A stretch of DNA of 64,000 nt. Source: Oceanispirochaeta sp. M1. GTDB lineage: Bacteria > Spirochaetota > Spirochaetia > DSM-2461. Each line of letters starts with the position of its first letter. Positions within the stretch are counted from its first letter, which is position 1. The DNA lies in assembly GCF_003346715.1 (NCBI RefSeq), contig NZ_QQPQ01000021.1, forward strand, positions 1 to 64,000, written 5' to 3'. The notes below the pieces were generated by a model. That model did not search any database. It was given only the letters and a program-made list of their open reading frames with translations, and was not told where the DNA came from. Shown here piece by piece: positions 8,263 to 17,613 of the stretch. The position numbers and the translations under genes were made by a program.

Positions 8263-8687
8263 TCAGGTATTCTTTTCGGTTTATTTTTTTTATCAGTAAT
8301 ATTGTGTACTACCCAGACAACTTTGTGCTGAATGTCTGCAGGATCAATCTCCAGAGGATAGAGATTCCCTTTGAATCTCTGGATGGATGAAGGTCCTTCA
8401 GTCATCTGTTCAATGAAATCTGATGATGATAATTCATATTCAATTTCCAACGCCTGCTCTGTGCGGACTACTTTTTCAAGAAGAGACTGAAAGTAGTCAG
8501 CTTTTTCCTTTATCAGAACATCGGGGTAACTTTTCCCGATGAGTACGGAACCATCTGAGTACAAAGCTCTGTTTGTGCCTCCCAGAAGACTCAGGTACTC
8601 TCCTGTATGACTCATTATAAATACAATGGTATTCTCTTCCTGGAGAACATGGACAATTTCATTCTGCAGATCACTGGACATATCCAT
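8259..8687 (-). CDS. Stand-alone PAS-domain protein
   Basis: A 142-residue protein made of little more than one PAS domain (about residues 10-130). Typical PAS segments are present: IMSHTGEYLSLLGGTNRALY, the LIGKSYPDVL loop, and a final strand KVVWVVHNITDKK. No kinase, cyclase or helix-turn-helix output domain is attached. The ATG follows CAGGAG. It lies 95 nt downstream of polB on the same strand and could be cotranscribed. It may sense a ligand and act through protein contact, or be a remnant of a larger sensor; function is not known. Confidence 0.75.
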   Translation of the reverse strand: MDMSSDLQNEIVHVLQEENTIVFIMSHTGEYLSLLGGTNRALYSDGSVLIGKSYPDVLIKEKADYFQSLLEKVVRTEQALEIEYELSSSDFIEQMTEGPSSIQRFKGNLYPLEIDPADIQHKVVWVVHNITDKKNKPKRIPD

Positions 8688-8782
8688 TCCGGCGGCTCCT
8701 GGTGTGGGATCTTATTATAATTATACCCCTGAAATGGCCGGATTGGAATTATATTCTTACAATCGCCCTGTTGATGCAAGTT

Positions 8783-11110
8783 TTAGAACAGGTCCAGCTG
8801 CTTACCGTGACACAGTTCATCAAAGCTCAGTCCCATGTAGGGGAGAACCGCATCAGCCAGTGGGCGGATCTGTTTCTCTATATAGTGTTCGTAGTCAGGT
8901 TCCTTGGGATTCATCTGTATCGGAACAGGTCCCGCGGCTGTCATGATGTATTCAACAGATCTGATTTTGTGTCTCTCGCTGATGGGGAGGAGAAGAGCTG
9001 CTTTCACATGGGGGGGGACATTCTTTGTGTATTCTTCGGGAGCCTTACTCAAGCCCTTTTTATAGACCAGCTCATCATCCATCTTTCCGTTTCTCAGATC
9101 TTCTATATATTCCATAATCCAGGCCGCCGCATCTTCCTTATTGAAAAACAGTCTGAACAGTTCATATTGAAAATTCCGGGCCATCTCAGTCCAGTCTGAG
9201 CGTACGAATTCCATCCCCGTGAATTCAAGACTTGTGAGTCCGTTTTTATCAAGAAGGCCTGCATAGCGTTTACATGCTCCCATATCTGATCCTCTGAGTG
9301 GAGGAAGAAAGAAGCGTGAATAGAGTTTTTCAAATTCAATTTCAAGATGGGAAAAGACGCTGGATTCCTCCATCACTTTTTTTTCCATAAAATGGTTCAC
9401 CCTGTCTGCCAGTTTCTGTGCAGCCTCCCGGGCATTGTGTTTCTCTTTATCCTTGAGGCAGACAAATACTGAGTCTGTATCACCATAAATGACCTTGTAA
9501 TCTTCCTCTCTTAGCCAGCGTACGGTTTCTTTAAGAATCCACTGACCAGTGCCTGTTATGGCCCGGGGAAGGTCGGGGTTGTAGAAGCGGCAGCCTGTTG
9601 TGCCCATGGCACCATAAAAGGAATTCATTAGAATCTTGATAGCCTGTGAGAGCTGATCGTTCCTCTCCTCTTTTGCCCTTTGACGCAGTTCCATACAGTT
9701 CGCCAGGAACTCAGGAAGAATTGTTTCTGTTCTGGAGAAACTGTGGCCTGTGGGTGTTGTGATACTGCGGTCTGCCTTTCGAATCAGTGCCAGGGGGTCT
9801 ATGTTGAATGTTCTGATGACAGAGGGGTAGAGACTCTTGAAGTCCAGGACAATGACATGTTCATAGAGCCCCGGCTCCTCTGAGAACACAAAGCCCCCTG
9901 CAGCACTTTCTCCAGCCTGAACATCTGAAGTATTCGGGGCGACAAGGCCATGTCTGTGAAGACGGGGAAGGTAAAAGAAGTCAAAAGCGGCTACCGTTCT
10001 GTTCACCTGATCAAGGGGAAGACCTGTCATCTCTCTTCTTGCCAGAATAAGCCCGATCAGATCCGTCTTTTTCAGAATATCGCTGACAAGAATACAGTCT
10101 TCAAGATTATATTTTGCCAGACTTTCGGGATCTTCCCTGTATCGCCTCTCTATTTCCTCTACCTTGGCAGCTCCGTCTCCGCCGATATCCTTACCACGGC
10201 CCAGAAGCGCCTGGGCTACTGTCTCAAGCTTGAAATTCTCGAATTTATAAAAGTTCTGTCTCATGGTCTGCAGGGCATCAATGATCTGCCTGCCTCTGCA
10301 CTCTGCGGAGAAAAACCCGCTTCGGTTCTCCTTTATTTTCAGGGGCTGGCTGTCCCGGCCGAGGAGGATGGGAATCTCATGAAGTCTGTATCTTTTCTCC
10401 AGAACAGCAAGATCAAATCCTATGACATGCCAGCCGGTGATTATATCGGGATCCCACTTCTGTACCCAGGTCTGAAATGCTTTCAGTGTTTCAGCTTCAC
10501 CCGGGCAGAACTGCATATCTCCCTTGCTTCCACTGTGGTCACTATGGATCAGTATCTTTTTGAATTCATCGATTACAGTGTTATAACCTGTCCCATGCAT
10601 GGCGATGGAATATATCTCGCCGTCTTTGCCGGTTTCAATATCCAGTGACATAATCCTGAGCTCAGGCTGCCATTTCTCATCTACTTCCACCGCTGTTATG
10701 ACAGGATTTGTATACTGAATCCCTCCGTTTATGCGCTGTCCTATGCCTTCCCATCTGATTCTGCCGGTAATAAAGCGCTCCATCAGATAGCGATCTGCAG
10801 GGTATACATCACTTTCAAATACCCGGTATTCCTGACTTGTAAGTTTATCCCGGCCTGCATAAAACTGATGCATGGAATTGAAGTAAAGAGCATCTACAGG
10901 GGTTCCTGAATAGTTTGTCAGTTTGAGGGATTTTCTCTTTGAGATATTTAGATCAGAGGGGAGCTGAGTATCTCCAGGAATGAAGAAAACCGGCTTATTA
11001 TCTGTGATCAGGATAAAAAAGGGCCCCTCCGAACCTGTTCCGGTAAGATGAATTTCGTGGCTGCCCTTATTATCCAGACTCTCTGCTGTAAGTATGTACC
11101 CCTGCTGCAT
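8783..11110 (-). CDS. polB: DNA polymerase II (family B)
   Basis: A family B polymerase of 775 residues, close to the 783 of E. coli Pol II. The 3'-5' exonuclease comes first, with ExoI SLDIETGKDGEI near 155, ExoII ITGWHVIGFDL and ExoIII YNLEDC. Polymerase motifs A DFKSLYPSVI, B LMNSFYGAMG and C YGDTDSVFV follow, so both active sites look intact. Family members carry out translesion synthesis and replication restart, often under SOS control. An in-frame start exists at 11158, but ATG 11110 is preferred. It follows an AGGAGA site and gives MQQGYILTAES, matching the family N-terminus. No LexA box was recognised. Confidence 0.94.
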   Translation of the reverse strand: MQQGYILTAESLDNKGSHEIHLTGTGSEGPFFILITDNKPVFFIPGDTQLPSDLNISKRKSLKLTNYSGTPVDALYFNSMHQFYAGRDKLTSQEYRVFESDVYPADRYLMERFITGRIRWEGIGQRINGGIQYTNPVITAVEVDEKWQPELRIMSLDIETGKDGEIYSIAMHGTGYNTVIDEFKKILIHSDHSGSKGDMQFCPGEAETLKAFQTWVQKWDPDIITGWHVIGFDLAVLEKRYRLHEIPILLGRDSQPLKIKENRSGFFSAECRGRQIIDALQTMRQNFYKFENFKLETVAQALLGRGKDIGGDGAAKVEEIERRYREDPESLAKYNLEDCILVSDILKKTDLIGLILARREMTGLPLDQVNRTVAAFDFFYLPRLHRHGLVAPNTSDVQAGESAAGGFVFSEEPGLYEHVIVLDFKSLYPSVIRTFNIDPLALIRKADRSITTPTGHSFSRTETILPEFLANCMELRQRAKEERNDQLSQAIKILMNSFYGAMGTTGCRFYNPDLPRAITGTGQWILKETVRWLREEDYKVIYGDTDSVFVCLKDKEKHNAREAAQKLADRVNHFMEKKVMEESSVFSHLEIEFEKLYSRFFLPPLRGSDMGACKRYAGLLDKNGLTSLEFTGMEFVRSDWTEMARNFQYELFRLFFNKEDAAAWIMEYIEDLRNGKMDDELVYKKGLSKAPEEYTKNVPPHVKAALLLPISERHKIRSVEYIMTAAGPVPIQMNPKEPDYEHYIEKQIRPLADAVLPYMGLSFDELCHGKQLDLF

Positions 11111-11260
11111 TACAATCTCCTGTCCTGTGATTATAGGCATGTAGGTTCTTTTATGCAAAATATCTCTTAAAAAGGAATATATCTACTGAATTTAAGGCTG
11201 ATTTCTCCGGGCCCCTTCTGCTTTCACAATACTATTTTCTGGGGTACAATCGGGGCTGAC

Positions 11261-11288
11261 TTGATGGACTTCTGTCTACGGTTATAAA
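11261..11288 (+). promoter_or_regulatory. Putative promoter of lnt-pepD
   Basis: TTGATG at 11261-11266 and TATAAA at 11283-11288 are spaced by 16 bp, 26 nt before the lnt start. A CAGGAGA ribosome site follows. Confidence 0.5.
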
Positions 11289-11313
11289 TTTAAAATACAG
11301 GAGAGATACTCTT

Positions 11314-12906
11314 ATGGAGAACACTCTTAAAAAATATCCCTGGCTTACAGAGCTTTTTCTGCTGGTTTCGGGATCTTTGCTTTTTGCTCTATCCTTTCCA
11401 AACTTTATGTACCGATGGGGATTCGCATTCCTTGCCTGGTTTGCCCTGATTCCCATATTTATTCTGATCAACCGGGTCGGGTTTTTAAAGAGCATGTTAT
11501 ATGGAGCTCTTTATGGGTATTTTGCCTACAGTCTTTTGAACTTCTGGCTGGCTAAATTCAATCCAACGTCCTTTGTGGTAGTACCCCTTATCTATGGCAT
11601 ATATTTTATTTTCTGGTTTCCTGTCTTTAAATGGGCCGACTGGGCTTTTTCCCGCTGGGGATACATTCTGCAGCTGGTTTTCTGGCTTGGATTTGAAATC
11701 TTCAGAACAAGAGGATTTCTCGGCTATTCATACGGAATTATGGGATACACACAGTACAGAAACCCCGCTGTAATCGGAATTGCCGACATCACCGGGGTCC
11801 TGGGAGTTTCCATGCTTGTGGTCTTTCCGTCAATATGGATAGCCAGGTATATCCGTTTCAGGAAAGAGGAGGGGGCCTCCTTCGAAGTCTTGAAAAAGGC
11901 ACGTTTTCTGGTAATCCCCGGTATTGTCTACCTTGTCATTCTGGCAGGAAGTCTGCTGTATTCAGGTATAAATAAAGTAGATTATGAAGATGGCCCTAAA
12001 TGGAAAACCTCTCTGATTCAGCACGATATAAATGCCTGGCTCAGTGGTACGGAAGTCTATACCCGGGCTCTTGATAAACTTCTTGAACTGTCGGAAAAAA
12101 CTCTGGAAGAGGATAAGCCCGATGTAGTTATCTGGTCCGAAACAGCTTTTGTCCCCTCTATTGAGTGGCATAACAAGCGACGGGATGATCGAGAGAGGCT
12201 GGCTCTTGTCCAGAAACTTATGACCTTTCTTGAGAAGACAGATACACCCTTTATCATTGGTAATAATGATACCAGACTCTCGGCGGGCAAGAAGGTCACC
12301 TATAATGCGGTTCTTCAGTTCGAGGGATCAGAGATTGCCGACAAATACCATAAAATCCATCTTGTTCCCTTTGGTGAGCATTTTCCATATGTAAAATTGT
12401 TTCCCCGATTCTATGAATATATTCTGGATAACGGAGCAACATTCTACGAAAAGGGAAGTGATTATACAGTCTTCGATGTAAACGGAGTGAAGGCTTCTCC
12501 CCTCATCTGTTTTGAAGATACATTCGGTTATCTGAGCCGTAATTTTATAAGAGAGGGTGCACAGGTCCTGGTCAATGTCACCAATGACTCATGGTCTCCT
12601 GCACAGGCCTGTTCTATACAGCACGTAGGTATGGCCGTATTTCGTTCCGTTGAAAACAGACGCTCCATGGTCCGGGCGACTAACGGCGGATTCACCTGTC
12701 TCATAGATCCCAATGGTAAAATTGTTGAGTATCTGGAGCCCTTTACAGAGGATGTCCTAACTGTGGATGTTCCTGTTTATGATGGTGATCCCACAGTCTA
12801 TAATAGAACTGAATTTTTATTTGACCGGCTGATTATGGTCATGTCTGTTCTGGCAGCTTTGCTGCTGGCAGTGGTCACAATTCAAAGAAAAAGAGGTAAG
12901 AAATGA
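11314..12906 (+). CDS. lnt: Apolipoprotein N-acyltransferase
   Basis: A 530-residue inner-membrane enzyme that adds the third acyl chain to lipoproteins. About six to seven membrane segments fill residues 10-220. A periplasmic nitrilase-type domain (about 235-490) follows, and a last helix lies near 505-525. The catalytic triad is visible: Glu in VIWSETAFVP, Lys in YHKIHLVPFGEHFP and Cys in SPLICFEDTFG. It overlaps pepD by 4 nt. The many lipoproteins in this window would be its substrates. Length fits the family (about 510-530). Confidence 0.95.
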   Translation: MENTLKKYPWLTELFLLVSGSLLFALSFPNFMYRWGFAFLAWFALIPIFILINRVGFLKSMLYGALYGYFAYSLLNFWLAKFNPTSFVVVPLIYGIYFIFWFPVFKWADWAFSRWGYILQLVFWLGFEIFRTRGFLGYSYGIMGYTQYRNPAVIGIADITGVLGVSMLVVFPSIWIARYIRFRKEEGASFEVLKKARFLVIPGIVYLVILAGSLLYSGINKVDYEDGPKWKTSLIQHDINAWLSGTEVYTRALDKLLELSEKTLEEDKPDVVIWSETAFVPSIEWHNKRRDDRERLALVQKLMTFLEKTDTPFIIGNNDTRLSAGKKVTYNAVLQFEGSEIADKYHKIHLVPFGEHFPYVKLFPRFYEYILDNGATFYEKGSDYTVFDVNGVKASPLICFEDTFGYLSRNFIREGAQVLVNVTNDSWSPAQACSIQHVGMAVFRSVENRRSMVRATNGGFTCLIDPNGKIVEYLEPFTEDVLTVDVPVYDGDPTVYNRTEFLFDRLIMVMSVLAALLLAVVTIQRKRGKK

Positions 12907-14327
12907 ATCACAGCGATAGAATTATATCCTTTCTAGAGGAAATCAATAAAACTCCCCGAAAGTCGGGAAACCGCGGACCCATTACCGCCTATCTGAGAGG
13001 CTGGGCTGAGAAGAGGGGATACGAAGTAAAGCAGGATAAAACTGATAACCTGCTGATCAGGGTTCCCCCAACCCCCGGATATGAGAAGGCTCCAATAATT
13101 GTTCTTCAGGGACATTCGGATATGGTCTGTGAGAAGGTTCCCGAATCAAATCATGATTTTACAAAAGATGCAGTTAAGCTTGTAAGAGAGGGTGACTGGA
13201 TAAAAGGAGATGGTACCACAATCGGTGCGGATAACGGAATCGCCATTGCTCTGGCAATGGAGCTGGTGAGTTCAGAAGATGCGGAGCATCCTCCCATTGA
13301 GATCCTTATTACCTCAGATGAAGAGATAGGCCTTGTAGGTGCGAATGCTCTGGAAGACGGTTTTGTGGAAGGTAAAGTCCTGATCAACCTGGACTCCGAA
13401 GAGGAAGGTATCTTTACAATCGGATGCGCCGGTGGCGCTGACAGTGATTTCACAGTTCCCGTCAATTCTGCAGCCCCTGGTTCTGCACAGTTTTACACCC
13501 TTACTCTGGGAGGTCTCAAGGGAGGTCATTCGGGTATGGATATTGCCCTCAATCATGGTAATGCTCTTAAAATGATTGAAAGGGTTCTCAGCAGTTTGAG
13601 TACTCAGAAGGGATTTTCTCTTGCCTCTATTAACGGTGGCAGCGGTGCTACCAATGCAATCTGCCGTGATGCTGATGCCGTGTTTGCAGCAGATGGAGAT
13701 ATCCGGCCTCTCATTGCTGAGTGGGCGTCACTGCTGAAAGGGGAATGCGGTACAGTGGAAGAAGATTTTTTTCTGACAGTGATCGAAGCTTCTGCTCCTG
13801 GAAAAGTTCTTAATGCAGACTCTGCCCAGCGTGTTCTCAGGACCATCCGTCTGACACCCCATGGTGTTGAAAAAATGTCATCAGATATTGAGGGACTTGT
13901 GGAAACTTCCAGCAACCTGGCCTGGGCTGAAATATCTGCCGATAAGGCCAGATTGCAGACAAGCCAGAGATCTGCTGTTATGTCAGAACTTAAAGATATG
14001 AACGAAAGAATGATTGCAGTTGCCGAGTTGGCGGGAGGCAGTTGTTTTACTCTGAACAAGTATCCTTCATGGAAACCCAATCCCTCATCGGCTCTCCTTG
14101 AAAGATGTACCCGTATTTACAAAGAGTGCTGCGGGAAAGAGGCTGTTGTAGAAGCTATTCATGCAGGACTTGAGTGCGGGCTGATCGGTGACAAGTATCC
14201 GGGAATGGATATGATTTCCATGGGACCCAGCATGGAAGCAGTTCATACTCCTGGGGAGCGTCTCTATGTCCCTTCACTGGAGCCCTTTCGTGATTTCCTT
14301 GTTGCTCTTCTGAAATCTTTTAAATAG
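12903..14327 (+). CDS. pepD: Aminoacyl-histidine dipeptidase (PepD, M20 family)
   Basis: A 474-residue cytosolic metallodipeptidase of the PepD/M20 type, which cleaves Xaa-His dipeptides such as carnosine. Metal-ligand motifs are QGHSDMVC near residue 69, GTTIGADNGIAIALAM near 103, TSDEEIGLVGA near 137, LINLDSEEEG near 160, and a late histidine in EAIHAGLECG near 418. Length matches E. coli PepD (485). It overlaps lnt by an ATGA and ends before a GC-rich hairpin, so the two form a short operon. A functional link to lipoprotein acylation is not obvious. Confidence 0.93.
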   Translation: MNHSDRIISFLEEINKTPRKSGNRGPITAYLRGWAEKRGYEVKQDKTDNLLIRVPPTPGYEKAPIIVLQGHSDMVCEKVPESNHDFTKDAVKLVREGDWIKGDGTTIGADNGIAIALAMELVSSEDAEHPPIEILITSDEEIGLVGANALEDGFVEGKVLINLDSEEEGIFTIGCAGGADSDFTVPVNSAAPGSAQFYTLTLGGLKGGHSGMDIALNHGNALKMIERVLSSLSTQKGFSLASINGGSGATNAICRDADAVFAADGDIRPLIAEWASLLKGECGTVEEDFFLTVIEASAPGKVLNADSAQRVLRTIRLTPHGVEKMSSDIEGLVETSSNLAWAEISADKARLQTSQRSAVMSELKDMNERMIAVAELAGGSCFTLNKYPSWKPNPSSALLERCTRIYKECCGKEAVVEAIHAGLECGLIGDKYPGMDMISMGPSMEAVHTPGERLYVPSLEPFRDFLVALLKSFK

Positions 14328-14340
14328 TCGAACATTTTAT

Positions 14341-14367
14341 CAGCGGCGCCCTTTAGGGGCGCCGCTG
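14341..14367. terminator. Strong hairpin between convergent genes
   Basis: CAGCGGCGCCC and GGGCGCCGCTG pair perfectly (11 bp) over a short loop between the 3' ends of pepD and tcdA. Only loosely T-rich sequence follows on the plus strand. It may serve both strands. Confidence 0.65.
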
Positions 14368-14397
14368 AATTGTCTTCTTTATAATGAGCCGGGCCAC

Positions 14398-15153
14398 TCA
14401 GCGAAAGCTTCCACCCAGAAGTTTCTCCAGGGCGCAATGTCCTATCTGCAGGCCGAAGATGCCGGTTATGGTCGGCAGACTCCCCAACACCTTTCGTTTC
14501 CTTCCCCTGTCCAGTACCTGTTCATTCCTGTCGGGATTCTCCTCTTCTTCCGGATCTTTATAATCATATTCCACAGTCTCAGCAGAATAGAGGCAGGTGA
14601 TCCCTTTTCCAACTCCTCTGCGCCGGAGTTTTTTCCGGATTTGTCTGGCAAGGGGGCAGGTATGAGTCTTCATCAGGTCGCTGCATCTTATTGAAAATGG
14701 ATCAGTATGCACCGCGGCTCCCATGGATGAAACAATGGGAATACCCCTATTCCACGCATATTCCAGAAGGGTAAGTTTAGGAGCCATGGAGTCGATGGCA
14801 TCTATCAATACATCCGGTTTTTCCGAGAAGATCTGCTCCATTGACTCATCATGGGCAAATATATTCAGGGCTGATACCTTGCATTGAGGATTAATATCCA
14901 GAATCCGTCTTCTGGCAAGTTCCACTTTGGATTCTCCGATTGTAGATTCCAGAGCCAGGAGCTGTCTGTTGATGTTTGTCAGATTGACCGTATCAAAATC
15001 AACGAGAGTGAAATATCCGACTCCGCTGCGGGCCAAAGCCTCCAGGGCATAACCTCCCACAGCACCGAGGCCGACTATGCAGGCTCTCTTCTCTGCGAGA
15101 CTCTCTCTTTTCTCCCGTCCGATAAGACGGTCAATGCGTAAAAAGCGTTCCAT
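14398..15153 (-). CDS. tcdA: tRNA threonylcarbamoyladenosine dehydratase (TcdA)
   Basis: A 251-residue ThiF/E1-like ATP-dependent enzyme that cyclises t6A37 of tRNA to ct6A. It has the nucleotide-binding motif VGLGAVGGYALEALARSGVG near residue 28 and the family DFDTVNLTNINRQLLA near 52. A DAIDSM segment follows near 115. The C-terminal LGSLPTITGIFGLQIG matches the TcdA/CsdL signature. Its 5' end overlaps the 3' end of the TatD-type gene by 23 nt, so translation is coupled. Confidence 0.93.
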   Translation of the reverse strand: MERFLRIDRLIGREKRESLAEKRACIVGLGAVGGYALEALARSGVGYFTLVDFDTVNLTNINRQLLALESTIGESKVELARRRILDINPQCKVSALNIFAHDESMEQIFSEKPDVLIDAIDSMAPKLTLLEYAWNRGIPIVSSMGAAVHTDPFSIRCSDLMKTHTCPLARQIRKKLRRRGVGKGITCLYSAETVEYDYKDPEEEENPDRNEQVLDRGRKRKVLGSLPTITGIFGLQIGHCALEKLLGGSFR

Positions 15154-15883
15154 TCTCTTTTACTAACCTGCTCAGGAGGGGAATGTCAATTCCAAATTTT
15201 GCGGAAACCCTTTTGTAATGCTCTGAAAGGCAGTCTGAATAGGAGGGTCTGTGATCTCTGTCCCCTCCCGTTCCGGAGGCAGATGCAGGGATACAATAGG
15301 GCCAGTCGGTTTCCAGAAGCAGCTTATCCCGTGGGATCAAGCGGGCCGTCTTCAGAAAGTCCTCATGATCCCAATGGCTTCCCTGCCCCAGAGAGATATA
15401 CATTCCCAGTTTTATATATCGCTTCAGAATTTCTGATGACTCTTTAAAACCATGGATCATCATGGGTACTCCTGGATTCAGATCTGACAGGAAATCTGCC
15501 AGTGCTCCGGAGGCTCCAACCTGATGGAGAACGACAGGGCGTCTGTATTTCTCAGCAATTTCAATCTGCCGGCTGAGAATCTTCTCCTGAACTGCCTTGG
15601 GAACTGTTTTGTAAAAGCGTTTGTCCAGGCCGCATTCACCTATCCCTGCATGAGGATTCTGTTCTATGAGTTTTTCCAGCTGCGGCATCAGACGCTCCCA
15701 GTTCTCATTGATCCTCTCCGGATGCAGCCCCAGAAAGGGTACAATATATTTCGTGTCCAACAGAGTCTGCCAGTCATCAGGGCCTGCAGCACAGGAGATA
15801 TATAGTCCTCCATCAGAAAAGGACTTCATATCAGGACACGGAGAATGGCTGCTGTGAAGATGGGCATCACTGTACATACTCAC
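15131..15883 (-). CDS. TatD-family metal-dependent hydrolase
   Basis: A 250-residue TatD-like hydrolase. Metal-binding motifs of the amidohydrolase fold are SDAHLH at the N-terminus, GIGECGLDKRF near 99, VLHQVGASG near 138, MIHGFKES near 160 and LLETDWPY near 209. Relatives are 3'-5' exonucleases or deoxyribonucleases, but substrates vary. The GTG start overlaps the TSUP stop by 4 nt; an ATG two codons later is an alternative. It sits in a three-gene operon with TSUP and tcdA. Confidence 0.88.
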   Translation of the reverse strand: MSMYSDAHLHSSHSPCPDMKSFSDGGLYISCAAGPDDWQTLLDTKYIVPFLGLHPERINENWERLMPQLEKLIEQNPHAGIGECGLDKRFYKTVPKAVQEKILSRQIEIAEKYRRPVVLHQVGASGALADFLSDLNPGVPMMIHGFKESSEILKRYIKLGMYISLGQGSHWDHEDFLKTARLIPRDKLLLETDWPYCIPASASGTGGDRDHRPSYSDCLSEHYKRVSAKFGIDIPLLSRLVKENGTLFTH

Positions 15884-16650
15884 CCTGCCAGGTATTCCTG
15901 CTGGAATAGGCGGAGAATTGTCAGGGCTACAACGGTCAGGAAGAATATTCTGATAAAACGGGTTCCCTTGTTTATCACAAGATGAGAACCGACCCAGGCT
16001 CCGCAGACCTGACCTGCTCCCATAATAAGGCCGGGAAGAATTAGAATCTTTCCACCTATGATAAAGACTGTCAGTGCTACAATATTGCTTGTGAAATTTG
16101 TAATTTTGGTAGTGGCTGTGGCTCCCTTCAAGTCATAACCCAGAAAACTGATCAGGGCTATGGTCCATAGAGAACCTGTACCGGGACCGAAAAACCCGTC
16201 ATAAAACCCCAGGGTCAGTCCTGCAACAGTGTAGAATACAGATTTTTTTACTCTGGCGTCCCTTTCCTTATGACCCAGATTGGGGGAAAGGAGTGTATAA
16301 AAAAAAACGGCAAGGAGAATAAAGGGAATTATTTTTCCAAGGAAATCTGCCGGAATTATCTGTATGAGAAGAGTTCCCAGAATGGCGCCGATCAGGGTGA
16401 AGACGACTCCTGTTAAAATCTGATCTTTGATAATCAGACCGGACCCGGCATAGCGGATAGCCGCAGTGCTGGAGCCGAAGGTGGACTGAACTTTATTCGT
16501 GCCCAGAGCCAGATGGGGTGGTATTCCTACGGCCAGCAGCACAGGAACGGTAATCAGTCCTCCTCCCCCTGCTATGGAGTCCACAAATCCGGCAGTAAGG
16601 GCGGTCAGGAAGAGAATCGTCAGTTTCAGTGCTGTAGGTTCAAATGTCAT
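15880..16650 (-). CDS. TSUP-family (TauE/SafE) anion exporter
   Basis: A membrane protein of about 256 residues and about eight hydrophobic segments. The family motif DSIAGGGGLITVPVLL lies near the N-terminus, followed by ALGTNKVQSTFGS, with the second repeat motif GFYDGFFGPGTGS near the middle. TSUP proteins move sulfite, sulfoacetate or other organosulfur anions; the substrate here is unknown. The frame opens at a TTG at 16722, but no ribosome site supports it. The ATG at 16650 gives the usual short N-terminus and is preferred, with moderate certainty. Confidence 0.87.
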   Translation of the reverse strand: MTFEPTALKLTILFLTALTAGFVDSIAGGGGLITVPVLLAVGIPPHLALGTNKVQSTFGSSTAAIRYAGSGLIIKDQILTGVVFTLIGAILGTLLIQIIPADFLGKIIPFILLAVFFYTLLSPNLGHKERDARVKKSVFYTVAGLTLGFYDGFFGPGTGSLWTIALISFLGYDLKGATATTKITNFTSNIVALTVFIIGGKILILPGLIMGAGQVCGAWVGSHLVINKGTRFIRIFFLTVVALTILRLFQQEYLAG

Positions 16651-16782
16651 ACAGCAACAATAGCCTGTGGGGGGGCTTATTGTACATATATTATTCATAT
16701 CTGATCTGGCAGAATTCGCCAAATATCAGTAGAAATCCCACAGATCACTTTTCAAACTCCTTTTTTGAAGCCTGGAAATCAA

Positions 16783-16810
16783 TTGGCACGGTCTTTGTAT
16801 TAGCTATAGA
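16783..16810 (+). promoter_or_regulatory. Putative promoter of the small membrane protein gene
   Basis: TTGGCA at 16783-16788 and TATAGA at 16805-16810 with a 16-bp spacer. The predicted transcript start lies about 60 nt before the ORF. Confidence 0.5.
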
Positions 16811-16875
16811 TAGACCCTTAGGCACTTTTGGTCTCCATGGGGTTAGTTTTTTATAATTGTTAAGGAGTTTTTGTA

Positions 16876-17118
16876 ATGTTTGAATTAGCGTTTTTGGCAT
16901 TTCTTTTTATATTCGGGGGCATCTTCATTCTGAAGTTTTTGTTTTTCTTTCTGGGCCTTCTCTTTTCGGGAATAGGTCTGTTTATTAAAATCATATTGAC
17001 TGTGGTTGTGGCAGTCCTTCTCTTCCCTGTGGGGGCAACTTTACTGGGTGTCATCTTCTCAGGAGGGTTTATTCTTCTGCTTCTGGGCTTTATCTCGGTG
17101 GGAGCATTGATCTCATGA
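16876..17118 (+). CDS. Small hydrophobic membrane protein, unknown
   Basis: An 80-residue protein that is almost wholly hydrophobic, with a Phe-rich first half and Gly/Val-rich second half, probably three membrane segments. There are almost no charged residues, only Glu3 and two lysines. AAGGAG lies 10 nt before the ATG and a promoter can be seen upstream, so it is probably a real gene. No family is recognised. Small proteins of this type often modulate membrane stress or transporters, but nothing here shows which. Confidence 0.7.
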   Translation: MFELAFLAFLFIFGGIFILKFLFFFLGLLFSGIGLFIKIILTVVVAVLLFPVGATLLGVIFSGGFILLLLGFISVGALIS

Positions 17119-17286
17119 CGGGGCTCTGGTATAGGGATATGGAATTCTTGAGAAATTATGACTGTTTTATGAATAATTCATTTTTCGATGGATTATACTT
17201 CTGGTGAAAAGCTCAGGAACTCAGGTTCCCGGCTTTCAAAACACGAGAGGGATATTTTTCATTCTTGTCGTAACAAGGAGTATAAT

Positions 17287-17583
17287 TTGTATACTGCAAC
17301 AGTCATTTATGAGTTTAAAGAAGAGGCTTTTGAAGAAGCCTGCAGCATCTGGGAAAAGGATATTCTGGCTCTTGGTCAGAAACAGCCGGGATTTGTAAGA
17401 ATGCAGTTTCTGACGGCGCCGCCCAGGGCCATGGCTGTGGGAAGCTGGGAAGATGAGTCTTATGCCCGGGCTTTTATGCAGACCGGAGTTTTTAAAAAGT
17501 TACTTGAAAAACTGGCTCCCATGCTGGTTGGAGATCCCCGGTCCCAGATATGGAACCTGAAGTACTTTGCCGAATCAACTTGA
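17287..17583 (+). CDS. Antibiotic biosynthesis monooxygenase (ABM) domain protein
   Basis: A 98-residue protein with a dimeric ferredoxin-like ABM fold. Features are an initial strand TATVIYEF, GFVRMQFLTAPP in the middle, AVGSWEDESYARAFMQT, and a final strand. Such proteins range from monooxygenases and heme oxygenase-like enzymes to small stress proteins; no substrate is assigned. The frame extends upstream to an ATG at 17188, but a perfect AAGGAG (17275-17280) sits 6 nt before a TTG at 17287, so the TTG is taken as the start. It lies 30 nt before sbcB and may be cotranscribed. Confidence 0.68.
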   Translation: MYTATVIYEFKEEAFEEACSIWEKDILALGQKQPGFVRMQFLTAPPRAMAVGSWEDESYARAFMQTGVFKKLLEKLAPMLVGDPRSQIWNLKYFAEST

Positions 17584-17613
17584 CCAATCATGTGAATCCC
17601 TTATCATAGGATC

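Noticed and set aside
9950-10648. Long plus-strand ORF (232 codons) inside polB
   Set aside because: It is antisense to conserved polymerase sequence with catalytic motifs, has no ribosome site and resembles no family.
16650-16722. Suspected frameshift or extended N-terminus of the TSUP gene
   Set aside because: The upstream frame opens with TTG and has no ribosome site; the ATG at 16650 gives the standard family start, so no frameshift is needed.
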